A stretch of DNA of 64,000 nucleotides from Gonapodya prolifera JEL478 (taxonomy: Eukaryota; Monoblepharomycota; Monoblepharidomycetes; Monoblepharidales; Gonapodyaceae), in contig KQ965828.1 of NCBI GenBank assembly GCA_001574975.1, positions 104,495 to 168,494 of the forward strand, given 5' to 3'. Of this stretch, positions 23,553-35,563 are shown one piece after another. A program made the translations under genes and the position numbers. The notes beneath the pieces are model-generated. The model was not told the origin of the DNA, made no database searches, and was given only the letters and a program-made list of their open reading frames with translations. The first letter of the stretch is position 1. Every line of letters starts with the position of its first letter.

Positions 23553-24482
23553 GACCTAACGGAGGGAATTCGCCCAGGGGTAAAGTATAAGACCGGAGAA
23601 AGATAGATCATTGGAGAAGCAGAACGGGGAAAAGCTCGAGTTTCAATGGGAAAGCTTCCCTCGGAAAAATGTTGCCGAAAACACGGCGAGGGGAGCGGGT
23701 CGTCCTTCACAGCACTAAGAGAGTCCGCGCCTCTGTTCCTGGCTCCAGTATTGATGTTTGAAGTGTTCGCTTTTCCTCTTTGATGTCCTGTGTCTCCATT
23801 CCCAGCTTTGATGCGAAACCTTTCTCGTCATTGCTTCCATCTCCTGTCGCATCTCCATGCCAATGAAAGTAGAAACTCACGTTGTGCGTTCGCGGCTAGA
23901 CGGACGACGGACCAACTTCAAGTACTGCGTAGGAGAGTAGTTAGCCGGTGAGTCAAATTATGGGGTGCGACAACCTTCCCTCCGTGAAACCTTCACAGTG
24001 GAGCGGGCTAACTACCCCCCACCACATTCACCGGACAAATGATTTCAATGTGAGCATTTTGAGAATTACTCATCAGTGTCTTAGGGTGCTACATGTGCGA
24101 GTTGTGCTTGATGAATAAGATTGTGACGTACAAATCATTTTGTGAACAAACGCAGCATTATTACTACCATACTGTCGACAAGAGAGGTTGGGAAACAATC
24201 TAGTCTTAGTAGTGAAGGACGTGAGCGACTGCTCATGAATTGAACAATTCGATAAAACTCTGCCAATTAGGAGTGATGACTAGGCAAACAATACAGAAAC
24301 CTCAGACCATAATTCAAAATAGCCGACTGCACCAAACATGACGTAAAGACGAGAAAGCCAAACGTCTGGCACCACCCTCAACGTTGATTCCAAGTCAGGA
24401 TCGGGCCGATGCCTGACCCGAGAATCCAAAACATGCGCCCTCAAATTGCCTGTTCTCCTTCCTCTCAACTGCCACAACGAAG
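23553..24482. other. Intergenic between divergent genes
   Basis: Shared upstream region of homogentisate dioxygenase (minus) and the ABM protein (plus), about 930 bp. No gene or repeat recognised. It probably holds both promoters. Confidence 0.5.
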
Positions 24483-25616
24483 ATGACTATCAGCACACAC
24501 TACTCTGCTCAAATCCGCGTCGCAGCCTTGATTCCCGCCAAAGCAGGAAACGAGGAGAAGCTGATCGCCGCGTTGACAAATCTCGTCCAAGTGTCCAACA
24601 CACAGGATGGCGTGCTGGAGTACCAACTCTCGCAGGACGTCAAGGACGCGACAAGGTTCTGGATGATTGAGAGCGTGAGCAGTGATGGCAGCCGGGAGTT
24701 GAGGTGACGTTGTAGAGGTATTGACAATCATTTCTCTGAATCGGAACCGTCTGGCTGGTCCTTTTCGATTTGAAGTACCGAGACAAGGCTTCCCTGGGTA
24801 AGTTTCGCTCGTGGCCACTCATATCGGGCGACTCACTTACATCTGTCGTATGTGGGCGATGAAAATAGATGCTCACATGGCCTCGGACGTTTTCAAGAAG
24901 GCGGGACCTCTTCTCGGCCCTCTTCTCGACGGAGAAATGAAAATCAACGTCCTCACGCCAGTCAAGTGTGTATAGATCACCTTTCGCTCCCATTTGGATG
25001 TCTAACGGAAACATATTCCTCATCCGGTTGGCAAGGTTCGATAAACCCACCTATCCCGAGAACCAAGCTCCGCACACCACAGGCGACATTCGCATTGTCG
25101 CAGTGCTTCACGCCAAACCGGGACATGAGGAGGGACTCAAAGTAGCCATCACAACCCCGATCGAGGCAACTCACAAGGAACCTGGTAAATGGCTACCTGT
25201 GGTCTCTACCAGAGGGTCGAAACTCCATTAACGTACCTTCACGTATTACAGGATGTCTCGAATACCACTACAACGTTGACACCAGCAACTCTTCCGTGTT
25301 CTGGATGCTGGAAACGGTGAGGGCGCGCTACTTAATCCACCGATACCGGCTATCTCAACGCTCTATATTCTCTCACTTCCTCCTCTGCTTCGCGTCTTTG
25401 CTTTACCACCACAGTACACAAACATGGACACCTTCCGTGAGTTCAAACGTCCGGAGAACACATCTCCAGACGAAAATCTGTTCCGGAACTTACATCGCCC
25501 CCCGCCCTGCAGACTCCCACCTTGCCACTGAGCACAACGCGGCCGGCGGAAAGGCGACCGGACCTCACCTCACGGAGTCACCAGAAATCAACGTTTGCAA
25601 GGTCATCAGGTATTAG
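24483..25616 (+). CDS. Two-domain ABM-fold (antibiotic biosynthesis monooxygenase-like) protein
   Basis: Two tandem ferredoxin-like ABM domains. Exons begin 24483-24674, 24776-24797 and 24869-24965, then continue from about 25036 to 25616. Domain 1: IRVAALIPAKAGNEEKLIAA, DGVLEYQLSQD, RFWMIESYRDKASLDAHMAS, INVLTPVK. Domain 2 repeats the plan: IRIVAVLHAKPGHEEGLKVA, PGCLEYHYNVD, VFWMLET, FHSHLATEHN, INVCKVIRY. The fourth exon starts after an AAG acceptor, and CCT G|GTAAAT...ACAG|GA joins EPGCLEY. ABM domains act as small cofactor-free oxygenases or quinol-handling proteins; the substrate cannot be told. No signal peptide is visible. It shares an upstream region with homogentisate dioxygenase, which hints at but does not show a link to aromatic catabolism. 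Confidence 0.8.
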
Positions 25617-25816
25617 TCTACATTATTAATACACTTTTATTGTTGCACGAATCAAATATGCTGAAAGAATGACTCCATAAAAATAATGCCAAATTTGGGA
25701 CCGTGCGGGGACCCTGCATTTTTTGAGCCAAACCAGTGCCACTTTTTTTGTTCTCCTCCAACCCACTCGCTCTCTCCAACCTCCCGCACACCGCCCATCT
25801 CGCTTCCCAAATCGTC

Positions 25817-26936
25817 ATGGCAGAACGCGTGAAATCAGAGCCCCCTCTCGAGAACCTGCGGGACACTGCGCCGCCCGCGGAAAATGGAGGCGCCGGAACC
25901 AAGAGAGGCAAGCCTATCGTGAGTAGGGAGGAGAGGGAGGGAGACAATGGTTCGAGGAACTGGTGGCTGGACCCAGAGAGGACGGGTGCCCTCCGTGGGA
26001 GTCCAGGAAAGGCGTGGAATGCATTGGCAAATCTGCGTGAACTGACAGTAGGGACACACCGAAGCGGTTCAGGAACTCTATCTGAACACGAACGGCACTT
26101 CTTCCTTTCCTTTTCTTTAATTTGGTCTTCGATGGAAGCTTCGTCTGACAACAGCACCCCGATATTCAACAGCTCTACGTCGGACGTATCTCTTCTCAAA
26201 CCGGTCGCAGGGACCTGGAGGATCTTTTCTCAAGATACGGAAAAGTTGTCGCACTGGAAATTAAGCATGGCGGATATGGCTTCGTCGAGTTCGGTAAGTT
26301 TGTTTCGAATACGTCTTCAGGTTACCCCTCCCTCACCATGAGCAACCGCTCAAACTCTCTTGGTTACAGAGGACCTCCGTGACGCCGAAGACGCGCACCG
26401 AGCTCTCAACAACTACCGCCTGGACGGCTCGGACCTCATTGTGGAATTCTCTCGTCGCTCGGGACCAGGGGAATCTACCTGCTTCATTTGCGGACGTGGA
26501 GGTCACTGGGCGCGGGACTGCGACCAAAGTCTCGAAAAGGGCATGGACGTGAAAAGCGGCAAGTGCTTTAAGTGTGGCGATCGCGGTCACCTTGCGAGGT
26601 ATTGCAGGTGGGCGCTTGGACGATTCTCTCCTTGCACAAGCCACGAATGAAACGCTGTATTTCCATCGTAGGGGTCCCGGAGGACCACCGTCTGGCCCAC
26701 CCCGGCACTACGCTCCTTACCCACCGCCACCTTACGGAGATTACGGCCCGTACTACCCGCCCCCGCCACCTCGAGGATATTATCGTGACGACTACTACCG
26801 CGGAGGACCGTACAGAAGCCCGCCGCGCCACCGAAGCCGGAGTCCCGGGTACCGAGGAGGACCGCCGCCGCCAAGGGGACCACCAGGAGGATACGGTCGC
26901 GATGACGCGCCCCCTGTTGACAGGCCCGCTCACTAA
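25817..26936 (+). CDS. RNA-binding splicing factor: RRM plus two CCHC zinc knuckles (SRSF7/RSZ-like)
   Basis: Four exons: 25817-25918, 26173-26293, 26370-26607 and 26672-26936, all in frame. An RRM is formed from RNP2 ([10 protein letters not shown]) and RNP1 ([10 protein letters not shown]) across exons 2-3, followed by [20 protein letters not shown]. Two zinc knuckles follow, [14 protein letters not shown] and [14 protein letters not shown], then a Gly/Pro/Tyr/Arg-rich tail with [13 protein letters not shown]. This order (RRM, knuckle, RS-type tail) is that of the plant RSZ and animal SRSF7 proteins that guide splice-site choice in the nucleus; ascomycete yeasts usually lack it. The first intron is long for this window (254 nt), which may allow regulated splicing. 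Confidence 0.85.
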
Positions 26937-27795
26937 ATCGTGAGTTCAGTGTACTTTTTGTGCTAAGTTGACCGATGTTCTGATGAGTCATGGGTTATGG
27001 GTCACAGGTTGACCACTCTGGATGCGTTTTTTCTTTGATATTTTCACTCCCCCCCTTCTTCGTTTTAATCTTTTCTTTCTTAACAAAATTTTTCTGCAGC
27101 CGGAGCGGATAGAAGCCGGGGAGCGTTGTTGGGAGTGTAGCTTCAGGAGTGTACTTGTGGGATTGTAGGAAGCTAGGAAGCAACACCACCTGCCGGAGGC
27201 TGGAGCCGGGCAGCGATTCTCTGTAGTCTTTAGGACGTAAGGAAGGTTTAGACCGGACACATGTTTTAGGAGCGAAACGGACCCCATCGTGCAGGCTGTG
27301 TAATTTCGCACCACAGAGGGATCCCGATGTAGGTTAGTCTTTGTGTTGCCTCTCCCAGTTTCAGGATGGCACAGGTCGCGGAGTGGGCTTCTGCCTGGAT
27401 CGCGGTCCTTAAACTGGATTTAGAACTGTGGATATAAATTGAATTATATAATCAAGACGAAAGGAGAGTGTGTGACAGATGTTTCCTTGAATTGCAAAAT
27501 AAAAGGAATGTGAGGTCTGTTGGTTCTTGAATGTTCCTCTCGGATCAAGCTTGCCTCATCAAGCCCACGGAGACGATGGTCCGGAACTTAGATGCACGTA
27601 CAGGAGTGGACCTTAGGCGATATCAGAAGAGTGCGTGTTGGAATTCATCTGACCAGTCGCGGATATCGCTGAAACTCCAGCCGCACTCTAATCGCACTCG
27701 AATGAAGAATCACCCGCTCCGACCCTATTTACAAATTATGCCTATGGAATCCTGAAATGTCCGCCGATCGCGTGTAGTGCCATCGAATGATACTC
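26937..27795. other. Intergenic between convergent genes
   Basis: Contains the 3' flank of the splicing factor and of the membrane protein on the other strand. No coding or repeat recognised. Confidence 0.5.
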
Positions 27796-29344
27796 TCACG
27801 GTTTCCGCAAATTTTCGTCGGCATCCAGCTGCGACTCCAAGTTCGCACTCTTCTCAACCCTTGTATCACTCGCCGCCGACTCATTTGCTGTCTTTTTCAC
27901 CCCTGGACCACTCCCACCTACACTTTCGACCGTCTGGGCCTTCTGGACCACAACAGATCTCCTGGCACCCGATACGCCAGCGAAACTCGGCCGGGCGTCC
28001 GACGCGCCCGAGACGCACGGTCGTGCGCTTTCGGACTTGACCTGGTGCCAACCTGTTGTCCGTGCGCTTTCGCTGTCGAATTGAGGAGGTGCGCCCAACC
28101 CAAGAACGGCGGCGACTTTGGGTTTCATGAGCGACATGTTCGGGTCTAGGAAGAAGAAAATGAGGCCGCGGAGGACACCGGAGAGGAGGATGATGTATTC
28201 TTGGGTTGGTGGATGGTGTGGTGGGATTCGGAAGGTGGTCACGTGGAAGAACAGCAAGGACGGACACTCACAGTCGAGGAATTGGGCAAGTTCGCTGCTC
28301 GGAAACATGTTTTGGATGAATCCCATACCACCGACGAGGAGCGTGACGCATGGGTACTGTTGTGGGACCGGCCGGTCTCTCCTTTCAAGACAGCAAAAAC
28401 GGTGCAGAATCAACGAACCAGTATAATCCTGCGAGACACGCGCTCCACAGCTGTCCGCCGGTTGCGCCTGTGAATGTCTGTTTACCTGGGTGGTCTCCTT
28501 TTTGAGTTTACCACCTCGCAACTGCCACAGTGTGACGATGACGAGAAGGAAGGTCAGGAGCACGTTGACGATGGTCCCGATGTTGGCGATGAAGGCTCGG
28601 ATGGATCGTGGGTTCTTGGACCAGCATGCGTACGTCACGGGGTTCATCCCCATTCTGGCGATGCATGTCGAGGGGACAAGATCATTCTGCGACAAGACCC
28701 AACTCCTCACCCAATGAAAACTGACGACTCACTGCCCAACCGACAACCCACACCACGTCGCGACAAACACGCCCAAGAACACAAAGAGGCCGATTTCCTG
28801 CCCCCATGTGAAACCCTGCCGGAAAAGGACGAGCGACTGGTAGAGGACCCAGACGATCACGAGCGCACTGGTGAAGTCGCCGCATCTCCCGCCAGGACGA
28901 GGAAGCCTGTGAAGCTACACATGTGGGTGATGGTGTTTGTGCATTTAAGTCCAAGATTGTGCCCTGGGTGTCGGGTGCACCCCATACTTAATATTGGTAG
29001 CCAAGCATACCTGCAATAGAAGCTGTCCGGTTCTGCCCCAAGGATCCCGATGTGTCCGATCATGCAATCATGTTTTCTGTGACGAGGAAGAGAAGTAGTT
29101 TGAGGTGCGTAGGACGGAGGAGCGACGCTTGAGCTCTGATCGTCGTTGTTGACGTGGAGTGTAATTCGGTTACCCGGTGTGCGTACAATTAATTGGAGAT
29201 ACCGAAAGGGAATTTCACTTGTATGCCAGTCCCAAGAACACGATGATAGCCAGATCTCCCACGACCGGTAGCAGCGATGCGACTGTGTATCCGATGAAAG
29301 CATTTCTTCGGAACTCGACCACTTCGCGAGGTAGTGTCGCCATA
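27796..29344 (-). CDS. Multi-pass membrane protein, possible GPCR-like receptor
   Basis: First exon starts ATG 29344 (MATLPREVVEFRRNAFIGY) and runs into helix 1 (VASLLPVVGDLAIIVFLGLA). Following exons give CMIGHIGILGAEPDSFYC, then FTSALVIVWVLYQSLVLF, then IGLFVFLGVFVATWCGLSV, then SIRAFIANIGTIVNVLLTF with LLVIVTLWQLRGGKLKK, then GGMGFIQNMF and finally EYIILLSGVLRGLIFFFLDP. The tail is about 100 hydrophilic residues rich in Ser, Ala and Arg. Roughly seven hydrophobic segments, a basic loop after helix 5 and a long cytosolic tail fit a receptor of the fungal/Dictyostelium cAMP-receptor type. No diagnostic motif was seen, so a transporter or other membrane protein is possible. The acceptor near 28700 is weak and several junctions are approximate. 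Confidence 0.55.
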
Positions 29345-29552
29345 ACCCCGGAACGAAAAGGATCAAATAATTAATAGATACTCTTCTCGGGGGTGAGTTA
29401 TCCCAGCCAGGTAGTGCGAGATCATCGGTCTTCGCTAGTGGCGATTGAAAGCTTCCCACAGAAAAGGTTAGAGGGGTTTCTCGGAGTCACTCATCCAATT
29501 TACAAAGTCGCGCCATGGAAGCCATCAATAACAAACACTGCTAGTTTTGGCG

Positions 29553-30617
29553 ATGAAGGCTAGGCCAAGCCGGAATCGCGCGCGCCAGAATCGCCGTTTT
29601 GCCCTCACTCCATATTCGAGATCTGAGCAGTCATGTGAGTTTGAAGGAGGAGGGTATTGGGCGAAGATTACCACAGAAGACGCGTATATCAAGAGGAAAT
29701 CTTTTGCGATGTCGTGGAGAGCTCTTTCATTCTGGAAAGATCGAGAGGACGGGATACGTCAAGTTTACCAACAAGAAGTATTTCTCGCATGACACAACCA
29801 CGGTACCACACCCAAGACCTTCATCACCTTCGCTCTATCTCGGGTACCTTGAGATCGTGAAATCACCTCCTGAAGACTCACATGACGAATATGATCCCCT
29901 CGCGAAACGACGCCCGACGGGACGCGTCATACCGTCCAAATTCCTTCAAACGACTCGGTGTCGCCAACGCAAATGTTTTCAGGCCGGAAAGCGGTCGGCG
30001 AGGTTGAGCTTGACATTCCCGAATGACCTCCTCAGGGACAGCGCCTGCCTCGACTACGGTCGGCCCAATCCATGCGCAGGGTGGGCTTTTGTTCAAGGGG
30101 AGAACCGTCGAACTGGAAAGTTCGCCACCGTGGAGGGCCGCTTGGAGCAGACCGGAGTCTTCGAGTCCGGTGCTCAGGCGCAGACGAGTAACAAGACTGA
30201 GTTGCGGGCGGCTATTGCGGCGCTGAGGTTTCTTCATTGGCCTGGAGAGGGATCCAGGAGGCTGGTGTTGGCCACTGACTCGCATTACATTGTGGAGGGC
30301 ATTACTGATTGGGTGGAGAAGTGGATTCGTCAAAGTGGGTCAAAAGCTTACTTTGAGAGGTCTTTGCAATCTTTCGCGATTAACAAACCTACTGGTCTCA
30401 AGACTGGCACACATCTGTCACTAGCGCACACGTCAAGAACAAAGACCTCTGGGAGCTTCTCCTTGGAGAAGTCGAGACCCTACACGATGACGCTCTCGAT
30501 GTGGAAATTTGGAAGATTCCGAGAGCGTGCAATGCGGTGGCAGATGCGGCGGCAAAGGACGCTGCTGGGAAGGAGCCGCCACTGAATGTTCAGGACACGG
30601 TTGGCCTCGCGTTTTGA
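29553..30617 (+). CDS. Ribonuclease H (RNase HI family)
   Basis: Cuts the RNA strand of RNA-DNA hybrids. The domain lies at about 30030-30600, with four acidic residues in family order: D in LLRDSACLDYG, E in NKTELRAAIAALRF, D in VLATDSHYIVEG and D in NAVADAAAKDAA. One intron (30335-30402) joins KWIRQ to NWHTSVTSAH and then KNKDLWELLLGEVE. The frame is open from about 29600 but has no ATG there. An ATG at 29553 starts a basic segment (MKARPSRNRARQNRR) that could be joined through an intron near 29635; I could not fix that junction, so the 5' end is uncertain. It lies divergent from the membrane protein with about 200 bp between them. Confidence 0.8.
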
Positions 30618-33119
30618 GGAAGGAGAAAAAATAGTAAAGAAGACATCGTCATGTATTAGCAAATCTCTTATGAGCTGGAGATAAGATGGTGTCGATGAGA
30701 AGGTTGACGTGACATCGGCTGGGAACTCTGCGTCGCATCTCAGGGTGTAGGAAGAAAGAGTCGAGGAGTGCCGATCCATTGTAATACCTCTCGTTTGGCG
30801 GAAAATGCGCTGTCCTTTTATAGTGATCAGGACAGCACAGAGAGTTTACATTGAGAAGTTTGAGAAGGCGAGGACCATCAATGCGAGGGCTGGAGCCGGG
30901 TTAAAAAGGTGATGTGCGTCAGCTTCGCGATCGTCAAGCCACTCACAGAAAAATTGTGTGCAGTTCATCCTTTGGCAGAACACCATATTTGCGAGCCCGT
31001 AAGGGTGAGCTTAGGGTTGGTGTGTGGGTCAATTTTACAAAAAAAAATATTATAATCTGTCCGTCTGTCAGCAAGACCCCAATAGCGCCGCCCCCGCGCA
31101 CTTCTCCTCCAAATTCGCACTCTGCTATATCGATCGTAAATCAGAAGAATCTATCGCGCCCGTAAACATCCAGGTTCCAGTCTCGATTGGATTAGAGACG
31201 GTTGCAGTCTGACCTTGGCCTCTTCTCCTGTTCCGCGCCATCATTCTCTCGGCAGCTTTGACGGTCCGAATGACTGCGAGATGCGGCGCTCGCCTCCAAA
31301 GGGTCGCCGCTCCGCCGATGCCTGTGGAGTCCCTCAATCGACGACAGACGACCTCACTCCGGCGGCAGCCAGCGTGCCCCGGCGTCAGGGCGCCCTTAAT
31401 TCCCGGGATGGAAACGGAATGTGGGAAACTGCCTTCGGATGTATCTGGTATGAGGTGAGCCTTGGACGCTGTGGGGAGGATTCGACACTCAACTGCCTGG
31501 AGTACATCTGACCTACAACCTCTTATACCCGAACAGAGAGTCATGGTGGATCCTTTCACGGGAGAGGTGACGAATGCGTCAAGCGCGAAGAGAAGGAAAG
31601 GTGCGTGAGCAGGCGGGGGGATGCGGTGGTGGTGGTGTGTTCAGAGGCGCCGGTGCTTGCGGTGGATGATGTGACGTGCGGCTTGGGTGATGCCGTGGCC
31701 GATTCGACGTCACTCCCGAGACTCGAAAATACCCTAAGAGAACGAGGCCGGCGAGGGCGTAGGATGCGGCTCAGGCGCGGTTTGTGAAGCCAGGAAGGAC
31801 GTCGCTGGTGTTTTTAGAGCCCTATGAGCGCGGAGAATTTGAGCGCTTGGAAGGGTCCACCTTCAACGCCTGAGGGGCTTATGACGCGTATGTCACGGGG
31901 TGGGAGAACCCAACAACCAACAGGGCAAACTCCAAGCTGATGCAACCACGCACTAATGATCCCCGCCGCCGCCAGCTCCGCAAACCTTCTATTCCCCTCA
32001 AATGGATCCCACGCATACACTGCCCGCGGACGCACATGAGCGCCGGGAGGGTGACTTGACTGCCGTACCGTGATTACAATAAAGTTTCATTTTTACAGTG
32101 GATATATTCGACAAAGTCAGCCCTTAATCTGCTCTGGAGGTGCAGATTCTCTTAATTTGCGCGGGCGAGCTTAAGGGCGCAAATGGTCATGACAAGACGT
32201 TTCCCTGGCGCAGCTAGGGACTTTTGCCCACGGGGTGCTGAGACTTTTCCCTCTGCCGAACACAAAGTTGGCACTGCTGTCGTAATTTAACTCATGAGAT
32301 GGAGATCAATTGTACAACTACGCAGAAACAAGTTCACAGTATTTAACTTGCTATCTAAATGAAGGGTGATGGTTGAAGTGAACACCGACGAAAGGGTTTA
32401 CAGAGCAATTTCTCCACATCGAGAAAAGTTACAACCACAAATTTTATATTTTCGGAAAGCCCGAACAAATGTCTACAAATTCGAGGTCGGCGCAACTCGT
32501 CGCCCCATCTGGACGAGGAAAACGAGGCTTGGACAATATCATTCTTATTTAGTGATTCTTGCGATTTTGAACACTGGATGTGGAGGAAACAAGAGGAAAA
32601 CATATATTTTGGTGACTCTTGCAAATTTTCGTACGGCGCTTTGGGAAATTGGTACCCATAAAGGGTGGTGAAAGTGGTACGATGCACATTTCGAACCTGT
32701 ATTGAAGGGATGGGGAGAACACGACCACAGTACTCCCCGCCTAGTCATCCTTCTTTCACTTGCTACCTACCCCCCGTTACCGCTGCTTCTTCTCCGGAAA
32801 CATCGGTGTTCTCGGTGTTCTCCGGTGTGTTCTCCCTCAACTTAACCCACGCCAATGGCTAATAAAGATGCTAACCAGAGACATAGCAGCAAGATCACCA
32901 CAATGTATTTACTGTATAGTTATGCCAAAATCTCAAAAATGGTTGGGACAATGTGCTCCGCTGGATCTGCTTGACGTTCACAGCGAGCTCCAAGTGAGAC
33001 CCGGCTAGACACTCAATGCATGTACATATCATGTTTAGCTGAGGATGAGCATCACAAATGAAGCAGTAATAGAAACAATGTTGCTCAACATATACAATTT
33101 CAACTCCTAACATAATGGA
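30618..33119. other. Long stretch without a confident gene
   Basis: A plus-strand frame around 31280-31490 (GMWETAFGCIWYE before a GTGAGC donor at 31455) can be joined at 31538 to RVMVDPFTGEVTN, ending near a GTGCGT donor at 31600. This may be the middle of a small gene with unrecognised ends. A minus-strand frame at 31814-32035 (AVYAWDPFEGNRRFAELAAA) is also possible. From 32050 to 33119 the DNA is A+T-richer and only short frames are seen. Confidence 0.3.
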
Positions 33120-34161
33120 ACGTCACCAATATCAGCAACTACGCAACGATATCATTTGGGACATTAGACCACGGAACAACAACATTCAAAGATAGCAAAA
33201 GACTTGCAGAGATTCCATATTGCAAGGTAATTGGAAGTCTAATGTGGCTGGCAAAGGAAACACAACTTAACACTTTGTTCCCTGTCTCCTATTTTCACGC
33301 TTCCAAGAAAACTACACTGAGTGGCATTGGGAGGGAGTGAAAAGAATCTTAGCATATGCGAAAGCTACTTTAGATTCTGGTCTAATTTTGTTGGCGGATG
33401 CTAAGGGGGAGATTGTAGGATACTCCGATGCCGATTGGGCCGAGAACGATACCTCAAGGAAGTCAACTTTGGGATACGTTTTTAAACTAGCAGGCGCTGA
33501 AATTTATTTTCCAGCAAGCGCCAGACATTAATACTATTATTGGTGACAGAATCTGAGATCTACGCCCTCACTGAATCGGCGAGGCAGGCGGCATACCTGA
33601 GGATCCTCACCAACAACATTGCTGGAAGAATCAAACCCCATCTGATTTTTTCTGACAGCGAGACAGGAATTAAAATCGCGACCCAGCTGGACAACTCTCA
33701 CGGAAGAACAAAACACATTGACGCAAGGGAAATGAAGATTAGGGACGAAGTGCAGTCTGGGAAGTTGGAAGTTACACATGTCCCTGGAACAGACAATGTT
33801 GCGGACATTTTACGAAATCATGAGCTAGACATCTTTTTGAGAAGTATTGGGATTATTTTGAAGTTTTTAAGTTTAAGTTGTAAAAGGGCAGTTGCACCGC
33901 GTTGCAGGGGGAGTGTTGGATGATGCAACGTGGCAACTGTGACACACCTAACGAATCAGATTAGACGTTTGTTGCATGGGCATTTGACATGGCAAGGCGT
34001 TGGGTGATTCATTTGCATTGGATAGATCGGACTCAGTCAGTGACTCAAGCGGACTGTATAAACACTGTAAAACTCAGATAGAGAGACAACAGAACACACA
34101 TCATACTACAAGATAAGACTTCTATGACTACAACTAAGGTCTGTGTGTGCTAGATTCAACA
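33120..34161 (+). mobile_element. Ty1/copia LTR-retrotransposon remnant (3' end)
   Basis: A fossil. Only the end of the polyprotein (last part of reverse transcriptase and RNase H, about 33170-33830) and the 3' LTR are present. Family marks are LMWLAKETQLN, KRILAYAKAT and IVGYSDADWAENDTSRKST. It is broken, with a few breaks, and lacks everything upstream (gag, protease, integrase, 5' LTR). With one LTR the age cannot be measured; the retained coding similarity suggests moderate age. Confidence 0.8.
33914..34161 (+). repeat. 3' LTR of the copia remnant
   Basis: About 248 bp. It is preceded by a polypurine tract (GCAGGGGGAG), opens with TGTTGGAT and closes with ATTCAACA, giving the usual TG...CA ends as a short inverted repeat. 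A TATAAA-like word (CTGTATAAAC at about 34054) lies inside, as expected for an LTR promoter. Confidence 0.7.
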
Positions 34162-34253
34162 ACAACAACGACCTTCTTTTGCCGGCCCACACTGACTACT
34201 CTCCTCTTAATCAACGCGATGCCCTTCTCCTGGACCCACGTTTCCGGTTTCAT
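34162..34253 (-). pseudogene. 5' fragment of an unknown host gene cut by the copia LTR
   Basis: On the minus strand an ATG at 34253 opens MKPETWVQEKGIALIKRR then VVSVGRQKK and runs into the LTR at 34161. A TATAAAAGG box lies 50 bp upstream (about 34303-34311). The rest of the gene is not found on the far side of the remnant. It may be the start of a small basic protein disrupted by the insertion; identity unknown. Confidence 0.35.
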
Positions 34254-35563
34254 GGTCAGAGCTTCCACTGACCGGTGCTCAAGGTACGAGTGAGCAGGAT
34301 CCTTTTATACGCGACGTTTGTCTCCTCCGAGAGCGCCGTTATTTTGAAAGATTCTGAAGAAAACGCGCCGGCGCTTTCATCCAGCGCGACCATGTCTCGC
34401 AGAGTCTGAGGCCAACCACCACGACGCAGTGCCATGTCTGGCTAGAGATGTTGGAGGGCATTGGGCGGAAGAAACGAGACGGCGGGGGACGAGTGCGGGC
34501 GGAAGATGATGCATCGTGGAGCAACCATTTTCTTATGGCGATTGGTGACCGAGGTCACAGCAGGCACCTGATTTTCCCTGTTGATAAGTGCAATTTCCAT
34601 TGTTCCGCTAAGGAAATCTAAGAAATGATACGCGACTCATCTTCAATTACTGCAATCAACAAAAAGTTCAAAGGAATACACTCATCGTCACAAAACGATT
34701 ACGAATTCCAAATCTCAGCTGAAGCTGTCAGTATTATTGATCGCTCAAACAGAGCGCACCACCAACGAGGAAGGCACAAAAGAGCACCGCTGCTAGCATC
34801 AACGAAGCGATATCCAAGACAAAGAGGAGCAATTGCGAAGAAGTGAATCGCCGGATCTTCTCGACCACAGTAGGCATGCAACATTCCCACCACTTCCGTC
34901 AAAGTCCCAGGGTGTGAGCTAATTGGTCCCGCTACTCCGTTGCTACTCAAATCCCCAATGAGTCATTCATAAGGTGAGCTCTTCCACGCACTGAACCGTG
35001 TTCATGGCAGTGTTGCTGCTGGCTATGTTTCCTCGGATGCTGCGTGCAGTCAATAGATTGTGGTAAGTCATAGCATCTCGGAGAAAAGAGTTGCAGGATC
35101 ATGCCTTTTCAAATCACTTTGACATTAAAAGTCTCCTCGTGATTTGAAACACTCTGTTGCCCGTGCCGCAGCACCATCCGCTCAACAAGATCCACTCATA
35201 CCACTTCAATTCGGACGACTTCAACCCGCACTCCAACACGCCTGAGGCGAGGGGATGGACTCCTAAACGTTCGTTGAGAAAGTTCGGCTAAATTCGTGCC
35301 AAAGCTAGCAATACGAGAGAACAATGTGAGACCACATTCACATTCAAAGGTTAAATTAATTTAGCTGCATTACGATCAGAGGTATTGTAGGTGTATGAGT
35401 TTGATCTTCACCACAGAAGTGCTCAACAAATAATCACTCCAAGAAAACTTGCGTCGCGAGATGTTTGCACCCAACTCGCTTTCATCCCCCAAAAATACCC
35501 CTGGGAATCCCTTGCAGTTGGAAAGGCCTGTAAGCGCTCTTAACCACAAATATATGTTCTTCA
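34254..35563. other. Intergenic, no gene recognised
   Basis: Short open frames only (for example 34625-34846 plus and 34699-34950 minus) with no family marks. A+T-rich near 35300-35360. Confidence 0.4.

Noticed and set aside
30480-30779. 100-codon minus-strand frame over the RNase H 3' end
   Set aside because: About half of it is antisense to the RNase H coding region and the rest lacks motifs.
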